Of a stretch of 64,000 nucleotides of DNA, positions 1 to 12,700 are shown piece by piece. The DNA is taken from assembly GCA_017311315.1 (NCBI GenBank), contig CM029616.1, forward strand, positions 29,934,564 through 29,998,563, written 5' to 3'. Position 1 is the first letter of the stretch. Each line of letters opens with the position of its first letter. This stretch comes from Dendrocalamus latiflorus (taxonomy: Eukaryota > Streptophyta > Magnoliopsida > Poales > Poaceae). A program made the position numbers and the translations under genes. Below the pieces are notes generated by a model. That model had not been told where the DNA came from, ran no database searches, and saw nothing but the letters and a program-made list of their open reading frames with translations.

Positions 1-303
1 CCAGAAAAGCTGAAAATCGTGAGATATAGGTCGCGCTTTCGGCCAAATGTGCTACGAAAAATAAAAATCCCCTTACTGCCTCGGTAACCCCGGAACGACT
101 GGAAAAGATGATAATCGTGAGCTATAGGTAACTCTTTCGGCCAAATGTGCTTCAAAAATTAAAAAACCCCGGACTGGCCCGGTAAACTCGAAACGACTAC
201 AGAAGCTGAAAATCGTGAGCTATAGGTAACTCTTTCGGCCAAATGTGCTACGAAAAATAAAAATCCCTATACTGCCTCGGTAACCCCGGAACGACTGGAA
301 AAG

Positions 304-401
304 CTGAAAATCGTGAGCTATAGGTCGTGCTTTCGGCCAAATGTGCTCCGAAAAATAAAAATCCCCGGACTGCCTCGGTAACCCCGGAACGACTAGAAAA
401 G
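304..401. repeat. Reference satellite monomer (98 bp)
   Basis: A full-length copy used here to number the monomer. Positions 1-8 are ctgaaaat; 9-26 hold the imperfect palindrome; 29-40 read ttcggccaaatg; 41-47 read tgctccg or tgctacg; 48-59 are A-rich (gaaaaataaaaat is typical); 60-66 and 79-85 are both ccccgga, 19 bp apart; 89-98 read actagaaaag. The consensus has seven CpG dinucleotides, at 9, 31, 46, 63, 73, 82 and 87. Because 98 is not divisible by three, any reading frame moves to a different phase in each successive monomer, which explains the recurrent short spurious ORFs on both strands. Confidence 0.95.
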
Positions 402-499
402 CCAAAAATCGTGAGCTATAGGTCACTCTTTCGGCCAAATATGCTACGAAAAATAATAATACACGGACTGCCTTGGTAACCCCGGAATGACTAGAAAAG

Positions 500-569
500 C
501 TGAAAATCGTGAGCTATAGGTCAGTCTTTCGGCCAAATGTGCTACGAAAACCAAGAACGACTAGTGAAG
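500..569. repeat. Truncated monomer (70 bp)
   Basis: After gctacgaaaa the sequence jumps to ccaagaacgactagtgaag. The A-rich stretch and first C/G-rich part (28 bp) are missing compared with D-class monomers such as 26638-26735. The deleted length is not a whole monomer, so phase shifts by 28 bp for everything to the right. Confidence 0.85.
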
Positions 570-1679
570 CTGAAAATCGTGAGCTATAGGTCGCGCTTTC
601 GGCCAAATGTGCTCCGAAAAAGAAAAAACCCAGCACAGGTCTGGTAACCCCAAAACGACTAGAAAAACTAAAAATCATGAGCTATAGGCCACGCTTTCGG
701 CAAAATATGCTCCAAAAAATAAAAATCCCCGGATTGCCTCGGTAAACCAAAAACGACTAGAGAAGCTGAAAATCGTGAGCTATAGGTCACACTTTCGGCC
801 TAATGTGCTTCGAAAAATAAAAAACCCCGGACTGGCCCGGTAAACCCGAAACGACTAGAAAAGCTGAAAATCGTGAGTTATAGGTCACGCTTTCGGCCAT
901 ATGTGCTCCGAAAAATAAAAATCATTGCACTGGCCCGGTAACACCGGAACGACTAGAAAAGCTGAAAATCATGAGCTATAAGCCACGCTTCCGGCAAAAT
1001 GTGCTCCGAAAAATAAAAATCCCCGGACTGTCTCAGTAAACCAGAAACGACTAGAGAAGCTGAAAATCGTGAGCTATAGGTCACTCTTTCGGCCAAATGT
1101 GCAACGAAAAATAAAAATCCCCGGACTGCCTCGGTAACCCCTGAACGACTAGAAAAGCCAAAAATCGTGAGCTATACGTCACTCTTTCGGCCAAATATGC
1201 TATGAAAAATAAAAATCCCCGGACTGCCTCGGTAACTCCGGTACGATTAGAAAAGCTGAAAATCGTGAGCTATAGGTCACTCTTTCGGCCAAATATGCTA
1301 TGAAAAATAAAAATCCCCAGACTGCCTCGGTAACGCAGGAATGACTAGAAAAGCTGAAAATCGTGAGCTATAGGTCACTCTTTCGGCCAAATGTGCTCCG
1401 AAAAATAAAAATCACTACACAGGTCCGGTAACCCCGGAACGACTAGAACAGCTGAAAATCATGAGCTATAGGCCACGCTATCGGCCAAATGTGCTCCGAA
1501 AAATAAAAATCCCTGCACAGGTCCGGTACCCCGGAACGACTAGAGAAGCTGAAAATCATGAGCTATAGGTCACGCTTTCGGCCTAATGTGCTTCGAAAAT
1601 TAAAAAACCCCGAACTGGCCCGGTAAACTCGAAACGACTACAGAAGCTGAAAATCGTGAGTTATAGGTAACTCTTTCGG

Positions 1680-3405
1680 CCAAATGTGCTACGAAAAATA
1701 AAAATCCCTTTACTGCTTCGGTAACCCCGGAACGACTGGAAAAGCTGAAAATCGTGAGCTATAGGTTGCGCTTTCGGCCAAATGTGCTCCGAAAAATAAA
1801 AATCCCCGGACTGCCTCGGTAACCCCGGAACGACTAGAAAAGCCAAAAATCGTGAGCTATAGGTCACTCTTTCGGCCAAATATGCTACGAAAAATAACAA
1901 TACATGGACTGCCTTGGTAACCCCGGAATGACTAGAAAAGCTGAAAATCGTGAGCTATAGGTTAGTCTTTCGGCCAAATGTGCTACGAAAAATAAAAATC
2001 CCCGGACTGCCTCGGTAACCCCGGAACGACTAGAAAAGCCAAAAATCGTGAGCTATAGGTCACTCTCTCGGGCTAATATGCTACAAAAAATAAAAATCCC
2101 CGGACTGGCCCAGTAAACCCAGTACGACTAGTGAAGCTGAAAATCGTGAGCTATAGGTCACACTTTCGACCAAATGTGCTACGAAAAATAAAAATCTTCG
2201 GACTGCCTCGGCAACCCCGGAATGTCAAGAAAAGCCAAAAATCGTGAGCTATAGGTCACTCTTTCGGCCAAATATGCTACGAAAACAAAAAATCCCCGGA
2301 CTGGCCAAGTAAACCCAGAACGACTAGTGAAGTTGAAAATCGTGAGCTATAGGTCACACTTTCGACCAAATGTGCTACGAAAAATAAAAATCTTCGGACT
2401 GCCTCGGCAACCCCGGAATGACTAGAAAAGCTCAAAATCGTGAGCTATAGGTCACACTTTCGACCAAATGTGGTACGAAAACTAAAAATCTTCGGACTGT
2501 CTCGGCAACCCCGGAATGACTAGAAAAGCTGAAAATCATGAGCTATAGGTCACTCTTTCGGCCAAATGTGCTACGAAAAATAAAAATCCCATTACTGCTT
2601 CAGAAACCCCGGAACGACTGGAAAAGCTGAAAATCGTGAGCTATAGGTTGCGCTTTCGGCCAAATGTGCTCCGAAAAATAAAAATCCCCGGACTGCCTCG
2701 GTAACCACGGAACGACTAGAAAAGCCAAAAATCGTGAGCTATAGGTCACTCTCTCGGCCAAATATGCTACGAAAAATAACAATACACGGACTGCCTTGGT
2801 AACCCCGGAATGACTAGAAAAGCTGAAAATCGTGAGCTATAGGTTAGTCTTTCGGCCAAATGTGCTACGAAAAATAAAAATCCCCGGACTGCCTCGGTAA
2901 CCCCGGAACGACTAGAAAAGCCAAAAATCATGAGCTATAGGTCACTCTCTCGGGCAAATATGCTACAAAAAATAAAAATCCCCGGACTGGACCAGTAAAC
3001 CCAGTACGACTAGTGAAGCTGAAAATCGTGAGCTATAGGTCACACTTTCGACCAAATGTGCTACGAAAAATAAAAATCTTCGGACTGCCTCGGCAACCCC
3101 GGAATGTCAAGAAAAGCCAAAAATCGTGAGCTATAGGTCACTCTTTCGGCCAAATATGCTACGAAAACGAAAAATCCCCGGACTGGCCAAGTAAACCCAG
3201 AACGACTAGTGAAGCTGAAAATCGTGAGCTATAGGTCACACTTTCGACCAAATGAGCTACGAAAAATAAAAATCTTCGGACTGCCTCGGCAACCCCGGAA
3301 TGACTAGAAAAGCTCAAAATCGTGAGCTATAGGTCACACTTTCGACCAAATGTGGTACGAAAACTAAAAATCTTGGGACTGTCTCGGCAACCCCGGAATG
3401 ACTAG
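1680..3405. repeat. 9-monomer HOR (882 bp), two copies
   Basis: The marker variants ttactgctt (1,710 and 2,592) and cagtaaacccagtacg (2,111 and 2,993) each recur at exactly 882 bp. Homology starts near 1,680 and is lost near 3,405, where the second copy continues into D-class sequence while the first runs into the next unit. The agtacgactag variant is private to these two copies and shows their common origin. No gene is present. Confidence 0.85.
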
Positions 3406-3813
3406 AAAAGCAGAAAATCCTGAGTTATAGGTCACTCTTTCGGCCAAATATGATACGAAAAATAAAAATCCCCGGACTGGCCCAGTAAACCAAGAACGAC
3501 TAGTGAAGCTGAAAATCGTGAGCTATAGGTCACACTTTCGACCAAATGTGCTACGAAAAATAAAAATCTTCGGATTGCCTCGGCAACCCCGGAATGACTA
3601 GAAAAGCTGAAAATCGTGAGCTATAGGTCACACTTACGACCAAATATGCTACGAAAAATAAAAATCTTCGGACTGCCTCGGCAACCCCGGAATGACTAGA
3701 AAAGCTGAAAATCGTGAGCTATAGGTCACTCTTTCTGCCAAATGTGCTACAAAAAATAAAAATCACTGGGCTGGCTCGATAAACCCGAAACGACCAGAAA
3801 AGCTGAAAATCGT

Positions 3814-4989
3814 GAGATATAGGTCGCGCTTTCGACCAAATGTGCTACGAAAAATAAAAATCCCCTTACTGCCTCGGTAACCCCGGAATGACTGGAAAAG
3901 ATGAAAATCGTGAGCTATAGGTAACTCTTTCGGCCAAATGTGTTTCGAAAATTAAAAAACCCCGGACTGGCCCGGTAAACTCGAAACGACTACAGAAGCT
4001 GAAAATCGTGAGCTATAGGTAACTCTTTCGGCCAAATGTGCTACGAAAAATAAAAATCCCCGGACTGCCTCGGTAACTCCGGAACGACTAGAAAAGCCAA
4101 AAATCGTGAGCTATAGGTCACTCTCTCGGGCAAATATGCTACAAAAAATAAAAATCCCCGGACTGACCCAGTAAACCCAGAACGACTAGTGAAGCTGAAA
4201 ATCGTGAGCTATAGGTCACACTTTCGACCAAATGTGCTACGAAAAATAAAAATCTTCGGACTGCCTCGGCAACCCCGGAATGTCAAGAAAAGCCAAAAAT
4301 CGTGAGCTATAGGTCACTCTTTCGGCCAAATATGCTACGAAAACGAAAAATCCCCGGACTGGCCAAGTAAACCCAGAACGACTAGTGAAGTTGAAATTCG
4401 TGAGCTATAGGTCACACTTTCGACCAAATGTGCTACGAAAAATAAAAATCTTCGGACTGCCTCGGCAACCCCGGAATGACTAGAAAAGCTCAAAATCGTG
4501 AGCTATAGGTCACACTTTCGAGCAAATGTGGTACGAAAACTAAAAATCTTCGAACTGTCTCGGCAACCCCGGAATGACTAGAAAAGCTGAAAATCCTGAG
4601 CTATAGGTCACTCTTTCGGCCAAATATGATACGAAAAATAAAAATCCCCGGACTGGCCCAGTAAACCAAGAACGACTAGTGAAGCTGAAAATCGTGAGCT
4701 ATAGGTCACACTTTCGACCAAATGTGCTACGAAAAATAAAAATCTTCGGATTGCCTCGGCAACCCCGGAATGACTAGAAAAGCTGAAAATCATGAGCTAT
4801 AGGTCACACTTTCGACCAAATATGCTACGAAAAATAAAAATCTTCGGACTGCCTCGGCAACCCCGGAATGACTAGAAAAGCTGAAAATCGTGAGCTATAG
4901 GTCACTCTTTCGGCCAAATGTGCTACAAAAAATAAAAATCACTGGGCTGGCTCGATAAACCCGAAACGACCAGAAAAGCTGAAAATCGT
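3814..4989. repeat. 12-monomer HOR unit (1,176 bp)
   Basis: It begins at the marker gagatataggtcgcgc, which recurs at 4,990, 6,459 and 7,929. It matches the following 15-monomer units but lacks three monomers: the third monomer has the head of unit monomer 3 (gtaactctttcgg) joined to the tail of unit monomer 6 (ccccggactgcctcgg followed by gaaaagcc). This is the shortened sister of the 15-mer. Confidence 0.8.
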
Positions 4990-7960
4990 GAGATATAGGT
5001 CGCGCTTTCGGCCAAATGTGCTACGAAAAATAAAAATCCCCTTACTGCCTCGGTAACCCCGGAACGACTGGAAAAGATGAAAATTGTGAGCTATAGGTAA
5101 CTCTTTCGGCCAAATGTGCTTTGAAAATTAAAAAACCCCGGACTGGCCCGGTAAACTCGAAACGACTACAGAAGCTGAAAATCGTGAGCTATAGGTAACT
5201 CTTTCGGCCAAATGTGCTACGAAAAATAAAAATCCCTTTACTGCATCGGTAACCCCGGAACGCCTGGAAAAGCTGAAAATCGTGAGCTATAGGTTGCGCT
5301 TTCGGCCAAATGTGCTCCGAAAAATAAAAATCCCCGGACTGCCTCGGTAACCCCAGAACGACTAGAAAAGCCAAAAATCGTGAGCTATAGGTCACTCTTT
5401 CGGCCAAATATGTTACGAAAAATAACAATACACGGACTGCCTTGGTAACCCCGGAATGACTAGAAAAGCTGAAAATCGTGAGCTATAGGTTAGTCTTTCG
5501 GCCAAATGTGCTACGAAAAATAAAAATCCCCGGACTGCCTCGGTAACCCCGGAACGACTAGAAAAGCCAAAAATCGTGAGCTATAGGTCACTCTCTCGGG
5601 CAAATATGCTACAAAAAATAAAAATCCCCGGACTGGCCCAGTAAACCCAGAACGACTAGTGAAGCTGAAAATCGTGAGCTATAGGTCACACTTTCGACCA
5701 AATGTGCTACGAAAAATAAAAATCTTCGGACTGCCTCGGCAACCCCGGAATGTCAAGAAAAGCCAAAAATCGTGAGCTATAGGTCACTCTTTCGGCCAAA
5801 TATGCTACGAAAACGAAAAATCCCCGGACTGGCCATGTAAACCCAGAACGACTAGTGAAGTTGAAAATCGTGAGATATAAGTCACACTTTCGACCAAATG
5901 TGCTACGAAAAATAAAAATCTTCGGACTGCCTCGGCAACCCCGCAATGACTAGAAAAGCTCAAAATCGTGAGCTATAGGTCACACTTTCGACCAAATGTG
6001 GTACGAAAACTAAAAATCTTCGGACTGTCTCGGCAACCCCGGAATGACTAGAAAAGCTGAAAATCCTGAGCTATAGGTCACTCTTTCGGCCAAATATGAT
6101 ACGAAACATAAAAATCCCCGGACTGGCCCAGTAAACCAAGAACGACTAGTGAAGCTGAAAATCGTGAGCTATAGGTCACACTTTCGACCAAATGTGCTAC
6201 AAAAAATAAAAATCTTCGGATTGCCTCGGCAACCCCGGAATGACTAGAAAAGCTGAAAATCGTGAGCTATAGGTCCACTTTCGACCAAATATGCTACGAA
6301 AAATAAAAATCTTCGGACTGCCTCGGCAACCCCGGAATGACTAGAAAAGCTGAAAATCGTGAGCTATAGGTCACTCTTTCGGCCAAATGTGCTACAAAAA
6401 ATAAAAATCACTAGGCTGGCTCGATAAACCCGAAACGACCAGAAAAGCTGAAAATCGTGAGATATAGGTCGCGCTTTCGGCCAAATGTGCTACGAAAAAT
6501 AAAAATCCCCTTACTGCCTCGGTAACCCCGGAACGACTGAAAAAGATGAAAATCGTGAGCTATAGGTAACTCTTTCGGCCAAATGTGCTTCGAAAATTAA
6601 AAAACCCCGGACTGGCCCGGTAAACTCGAAACGACTACAGAAGCTGAAAATCGTGAGCTATAGGTAACTCTTTCGGCCAAATGTGCTACGAAAAATAAAA
6701 ATCCCTTTACTGCATCGGTAACCCCGGAACGACTGGAAAAGCTGAAAATCGTGAGCTATAGGTTGCGCTTTCGGCCAAATGTGCTCCGAAAAATAAAAAT
6801 CGCCGGACTGCCTCGGTAACCCCGGAACGACTTGAAAAGCCAAAAATCGTGAGCTATAGGTCACTCTTTCGGCCAAATATGCTACGAAAAATAACAATAC
6901 ACGGACTGCCTTGGTAACCCCGGAATGACTAGAAAAGCTGAAAATCGTGAGCTATAGGTTAGTCTTTCGGCCAAATGTGCTACGAAAAATAAAAATCCCC
7001 GGACTGCCTCGGTAACCCCGGAACGACTAGAAAAGCCAAAAATCGTGAGCTATAGGTCACTCTCTCGGGCAAATATGCTACAAAAAATAAAAATCCCCGG
7101 ACTGACCCAGTAAACCCAGAACGACTAGTGAAGCTGAAAATCGTGAGCTATAGGTCACACTTTCGACCAAATGTGCTACGAAAAATAAAAATCTTCGGAC
7201 TGCCTCGGCAACCCCGGAATGTCAAGAAAAGCCAAAAATCGTGAGCTATAGGTCACTCTTTCGGCCAAATATGCTACGAAAACGAAAAATCCCCGGACTG
7301 GCCAAGTAAACCCAGAACGACTAGTGAAGTTGAAATTCGTGAGCTATAGGTCACGCTTTCGACCAAATGTGCTACGAAAAATAAAAATCTTCGGACTGCC
7401 TCGGCAACCCCGGAATGACTAGAAAAGCTCAAAATCGTGAGCTATGGGTCACACTTTCGACCAAATGTGGTACGAAAACTAAAAATCTTCGGACTGTCTC
7501 GGCAACCCCGGATTGACTAGAAAAGCTAAAAATCATGAGCAATAGGTCACTCATTCGGCCAAATATGCTACGAAAAATATAAATCCCCGGACTGGCCCGG
7601 TAAACCAAGAACGACTAGTGAAGCTGAAAATCGTGAGCTATTGGTCACACTTTCGACCAAATGTGCTACGAAAAATAAAAATCTCCGGATTGCCTCGGCA
7701 ACCCCGGAATGACTAGAAAAGCTGAAAATCGTGAGCTATAGGTCACTCTTTCGGCCAAATATGCTACGAAAAATAAAAATCTTCGGACTGCCTCGGCAAC
7801 CCCGGAATGACTAGAAAAGCTGAAAATCGTGAGCTATAGGACACTCTTTCGGCCAAATGTGCTACAAAAAATAAAAATCACTGGGCTGGCTCGATAAACC
7901 CGAAACGACCAGAAAAGCTGAAAATCGTGAGATATAGGTCGCGCTTTCGGCCAAATGTGC
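4990..7960. repeat. 15-monomer HOR (1,470 bp), two copies
   Basis: Marker gagatataggtcgcgc lies at 4,990, 6,459 and 7,929, steps of 1,469 and 1,470 bp. Secondary markers agree: ttactgcatcgg at 5,238 and 6,707, and the gtaaacccag of the D monomers at 5,641 and 7,110. Unit order is roughly A-type, two gtaactc monomers, a gttgcgc monomer, three F-like monomers, then interleaved D and E monomers, ending with a ctgggctggctcgat monomer. The third copy breaks off near 7,960, where sequence changes to a class like 590-650. Confidence 0.88.
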
Positions 7961-9730
7961 TCCGAAAAATAAAAAACCCTGCACAGGTCTGGTAACCCCA
8001 GAACGACTAGAAAAGCTAAAAATCATGAGCTATAGGCCACGCTTTCGGCAAAATGTGCTCCAAAAAATAAAAATCCCCGGTTGCCTCGGTAAACCAAAAA
8101 CGACTAGAGAAGCTGAAAATCGTGAGACATAGGTCACACTTTCGGCCTAATGTGCTTCGAAAAATAAAAAACCCCGGACTGGCCCGGTAAACCCGAAACG
8201 ACTAGAGAAGCTGAAAATCGTGAGCTATAGGTCACGCTTTCGGCCATATGTGCTCCGAAAAATAAAAATCATTGCACTGGCCCGGTAACACCGGAACGAC
8301 TAGAAAAGCTGAAAATCATGAGCTATAAGCCACGCTTTCGGCAAAATGTGCTTCGAAAAATAAAAATCCCCGGACTGGCTCAGTAAACCAGAAACGACTA
8401 GAGAAGCTGAAAATCGTGAGCTATAGGTCACTCTTTCGGCCAAATATGCTATGAAAAATAAAAATCCCCGGACTGCCTCGGTAACCCTGGAATTACTAGA
8501 AAAGCTGAAAATCGTGAGCTATAGGTCACTCTTTCGGCCAAATGTGCTCCGAAAAATAAAAATCCCCGGACTGCCTTGGTAACCCCGGAACGACTAGAAA
8601 AGCCAAAAATCGTGAGCCGTAGGTCACTCTTTCGGCCAAATATGCTACGAAAAATAAAAATCCCCGGAATGGCCCAGCAAACCCATAACGACTAGAGAAG
8701 CTGAAAATCGTGAGCTATAGGTCACACTTTCGACCAAATGTGCTACGAAAAATAAAAATCTTCGGACTGCCTAGGCAACTCCGGAACGACTAGAAAAGCT
8801 GAAAATCGTGAGCTATAGGTCACTCTTTCGGTCAAATGTGCTACGAAAAATAAAAATCCCCGGACTAGCTAGGTAAACCCGGAACGACTAGAAAAGCTGA
8901 AAATCGTGAGCTATAGGTCGCGCTTTCGGCCAAATGTGCTCCGAAAAATAAAAATCCCTGCACTGGTCGGTAACCCAGAACGACTAGAAAAGCTGAAAAT
9001 CGCGTGCTATAGGTCACTCTTTCGGCCGAATGTGCTACGAAAAATAAAAATCCCCGGACTGCCTCGGTAACCCCGGAACGACTAGAAAAGCCAAAAATCG
9101 TGATCTATAGGTCACTCTCTCGGGCAAATATGCTACAAAAAATAAAAATCCCCGGACTGGCTCAGTAAACCCAGAACAACTAGTGAAGCTGAAAATCGTG
9201 AGCTATAGGTCACACTTTCGACCAAATGTGCTACGAAAAATAAAAATCCCCGGACTGCCTCGGTAACCCCGGAACGACTAGAAAAGATGAAAATCGTGAG
9301 CTATAGGTAACTTTTTCGGCCAAATGTGCTACGAAAAATAAAAATCCCCGGACTGCCTCGGTAACCCCGGAATGACTAGAAAAACTGAAAATCGTGAGCT
9401 ATATGTCACTCTTTCGGCCAAATGTGCTACAAAAAATAAAAATCCCTGGACTGCCTCGGTAACCCCAGAACGACTAGAAAAGCTGAAAATCGTGAGCTAT
9501 AGGCCACGCTTTCGGCAAAATGTGCTCCAAAAATTAAAAATCCCCGGATTGGCTCGGTAAACCAGAAACGACTAGAGAAGCTGAAAATCGTGAGCTATAG
9601 GTCACGCTTTCGGCCTAATGTGCTTCGAAAAATAAAAAACCTCGGACTGGCCCGGTAAACTCGATACGACTAGAGAAGCTGAAAATCGTGAGCTATAGGT
9701 CACTCTTTCGGCCAAATGTGCTACGAAATG
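7961..9730. repeat. Mixed satellite monomers, partly a distant copy of the left edge
   Basis: From about 7,938 to 8,500 the monomers follow those of 590-1,150 in order (offset about 7,348 bp). The rest is a mix of A, B, C, E and F monomers without a period that I could detect. No gene or mobile element is seen. Confidence 0.75.
8219..8236. other. Dyad element of the monomer (18-bp imperfect palindrome), example copy
   Basis: The element reads cgtgagctataggtcacg. Its reverse complement differs only at the two g positions flanking the central ctatag, so 16 of 18 bases are symmetric. Monomers with gtcactc instead of gtcacgc keep a 16-bp version (14 of 16 symmetric). The element recurs at monomer positions 9-26 in nearly every copy. 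Short dyads are known in several centromeric satellites and can be protein sites or form cruciforms; whether this one does either is inference. It does not match the CENP-B box consensus. Confidence 0.75.
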
Positions 9731-9740
9731 ACTAGAGAAG
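9679..9740. repeat. Truncated monomer (62 bp)
   Basis: gctacgaaa is joined directly to tgactagagaag, removing 36 bp including the A-rich stretch and most of the C/G-rich half. The same join occurs at 15703-15764, and the preceding monomer carries the shared variant aactcgatacgactag in both places. Confidence 0.85.
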
Positions 9741-12700
9741 GGGAAAATCGTGAGCTATAGGTCACGCTTTCGGCCTAATGTGCTCCGAAAAATAAAAATA
9801 CTTGCACTGGTCCGGTGACCCCGGAACGACTAGAAAATCTGAAAATCATGAGCTATAGCCCACGCTTTCTGCAAAATGTGCTCCAAAAAATAAAAATCCC
9901 CGGACAGCCTCAGTAACCCAGAAACGACAATAGAAGCTGAAAATCGTGAGCTATAGGTCACGCTTTCGGCCTAATGTGCTTCGAAAAATAAAAAACCCCA
10001 GACTGGCCCGGTAAACCCGGAACGACTAGAGAAGCTGAAAATCGTGAGCTATATGTCACTCTTTCGGCCAAATGTGCTACAAAAAATAAAAATCCCCAGA
10101 CTGCCTCGGTAACCCCGGAACGACTAGAAAAGCAGTAAATCGTGAGCTATATGTCACTATTTCGGCCAAATGTGCTTCGAAAAATAAAAAACACTAGACT
10201 GGCCCGGTAAACCCGAAACGACTAGAGAAGTTGAAAATCGTGAGCTGTAGGCCACGCTTTCGGTAAAATGTGCTCCGAAAAATAAAATTCCCCGTACTGC
10301 CTCGGTACACCAGAAACGACTAGAGAAGCTGAAAATCGTGAGCTATACGTCACGCTTTCGGCCTAATGTGCTTCGAAAAATAAAAAACCCCGGACTGGCC
10401 CGATTAACCAGAAACGACTACAGAAGCTGAAAATTGTGAGCTATAGGTCACTCTTTCGGCCAAATGTGCTACGAAAAATAAAAATACACGGACTGCCTTG
10501 GTTACTCCGGAATGACTAGAAAAGCTGAAAATCGTGAGCTATACGTCACGCTTTCGGCCTAATGTGCTTTGAAAAATAAAAAACCCCGGACTGGCCCGGT
10601 AAACCCGAAACGACTAGAAAAGCTGAAAATCGTGAGCTATAGGTCACGCATTCGGCCAAATGTGCTCCGAAAAATAAAAATACTTGCACTGGTCCGGTGA
10701 CCCCGGAACGACTAGAAAATCTGAAAATCAAGAGCTATAGGCCACGCTTTCTGCAAAATGTGCTCCAAAAAATAAAAATCCCCGGACAGCCTCAGTAACC
10801 CAGAAACGACAATAGAAGCTGAAAATCGTGAGCTATAGGTCACGCTTTCGGCCTAATGTGCTTCGAAAAATAAAAAACCCCGGACTGGCCCGGTAAACCC
10901 GAAACGACTAGAGAAGCTGAAAATCGTGAGCTATATGTCACTCTTTCGGCCAAATGTGCTACAAAAAATAAAAATCCCCAGACTGCCTCGGTAACCCCGG
11001 AACGACTAGAAAAGCAGAAAATCGTGAGCTATATGTCACTATTTCGGCCAAATGTGCTTCGAAAAATAAAAAACACCAGACTGGCCCGGTAAACCCGAAA
11101 CGACTAGAGAAGTTGAAAATCGTGAGCTGTAGGCCACGCTTTCGGTAAAATGTGCTCCGAAAAATAAAATTCCCCGTACTGCCTCGGTACACCAGAAACG
11201 ACTAGAGAAGCTGAAAATCGTGAGCTATACGTCACGCTTTCGGCCTAATGTGCTTCGAAAAATAAAAAACCCCGGACTGGCCCGATTAACCAGAAACGAC
11301 TACAGAAGCTGAAAATTGTGAGCTATAGGTCACTCTTTCGGCCAAATGTGCTACGAAAAATAAAAATACACGGACTGCCTTGGTTACTCCGGAATGACTA
11401 GAAAAGCTGAAAATCGTGAGCTATACGTCATGCTTTCGGCCTAATGTGCTTCGAAAAATAAAAAACCCCGGACTGGCCCGGTAAACCCGAAACGACTAGA
11501 AAAGCTGAAAATCGTGAGCTATAGGTCACGCATTCGGCCAAATGTGCTCCGAAAAATAAAAATACTTGCACTGGTCCGGTGACCCCGGAACGACTAGAAA
11601 ATCTGAAAATCAAGAGCTATAGGCCACGCTTTCTGCAAAATGTGCTCCAAAAAATAAAAATCCCCGGACAGCCTCAGTAACCCAGAAACGACAATAGAAG
11701 CTGAAAATCGTGAGCTATAGGTCACGCTTTCGGCCTAATGTGCTTCGAAAAATAAAAAACCCCGGACTGGCCCGGTAAACCCGAAACGACTAGAGAAGCT
11801 GAAAATCGTGAGCTATATGTCACTCTTTCGGCCAAATGTGCTACAAAAAATAAAAATCCCCAGACTGCCTCGGTAACCCCGGAACGACTAGAAAAGCAGA
11901 AAATCGTGAGCTATATGTCACTATTTCGGCCAAATGTGCTTCGAAAAATAAAAAACACCAGACTGGCCCGGTAAACCCGAAACGACTAGAGAAGTTGAAA
12001 ATCGTGAGCTGTAGGCCACGCTTTCGGTAAAATGTGCTCCGAAAAATAAAATTCCCCGTACTGCCTCGGTACACCAGAAACGACTAGAGAAGCTGAAAAT
12101 CGTGAGCTATACGTCACGCTTTCGGCCTAATGTGCTTCGAAAAATAAAAAACCCCGGACTGGCCCGATTAACCAGAAACGACTACAGAAGCTGAAAATTG
12201 TGAGCTATAGGTCACTCTTTCGGCCAAATGTGCTACGAAAAATAAAAATACACGGACTGCCTTGGTTACTCCGGAATGACTAGAAAAGCTGAAAATCGTG
12301 AGCTATACGTCATGCTTTCGGCCTAATGTGCTTCGAAAAATAAAAAACCCCGGACTGGCCCGGTAAACCCGAAACGACTAGAAAAGCTGAAAATCGTGAG
12401 CTATAGGTCACGCATTCGGCCAAATGTGCTCCGAAAAATAAAAATACTTGCACTGGTCCGGTGACCCCGGAACGACTAGAAAATCTGAAAATCAAGAGCT
12501 ATAGGCCACGCTTTCTGCAAAATGTGCTCCAAAAAATAAAAATCCCCGGACTGCCTCAGTAACCCAGAAACGACAATAGAAGCTGAAAATCGTGAGCTAT
12601 AGGTCACGCTTTCGGCCTAATGTGCTTCGAAAAATAAAAAACCCCGGACTGGCCCGGTAAACCCGAAACGACTAGAGAAGCTGAAAATCGTGAGCTATAT

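Larger units (their letters stand above)
1..1680. repeat. Diverged left-edge monomers, no clear HOR
   Basis: About 17 monomers of mixed classes with many private substitutions. I could not find a short higher-order period here. The stretch about 590-1,150 reappears about 7,348 bp (75 monomers) further right, starting near 7,938, seen from the shared gcacaggtctgg variant at 633 and 7,981. No gene or other element is visible. Confidence 0.8.

Noticed and set aside
304..401. CENP-B box in the monomer
   Set aside because: I compared both strands with the TTCG-N4-A-N2-CGGG pattern. ttcggccaaatgtgc and its complement keep only the left half and fail the CGGG half.
304..401. 98-bp unit as a dimer of two about 49-bp halves
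   Set aside because: The halves share only A-runs and no consistent alignment, so there is no support beyond low-complexity similarity.
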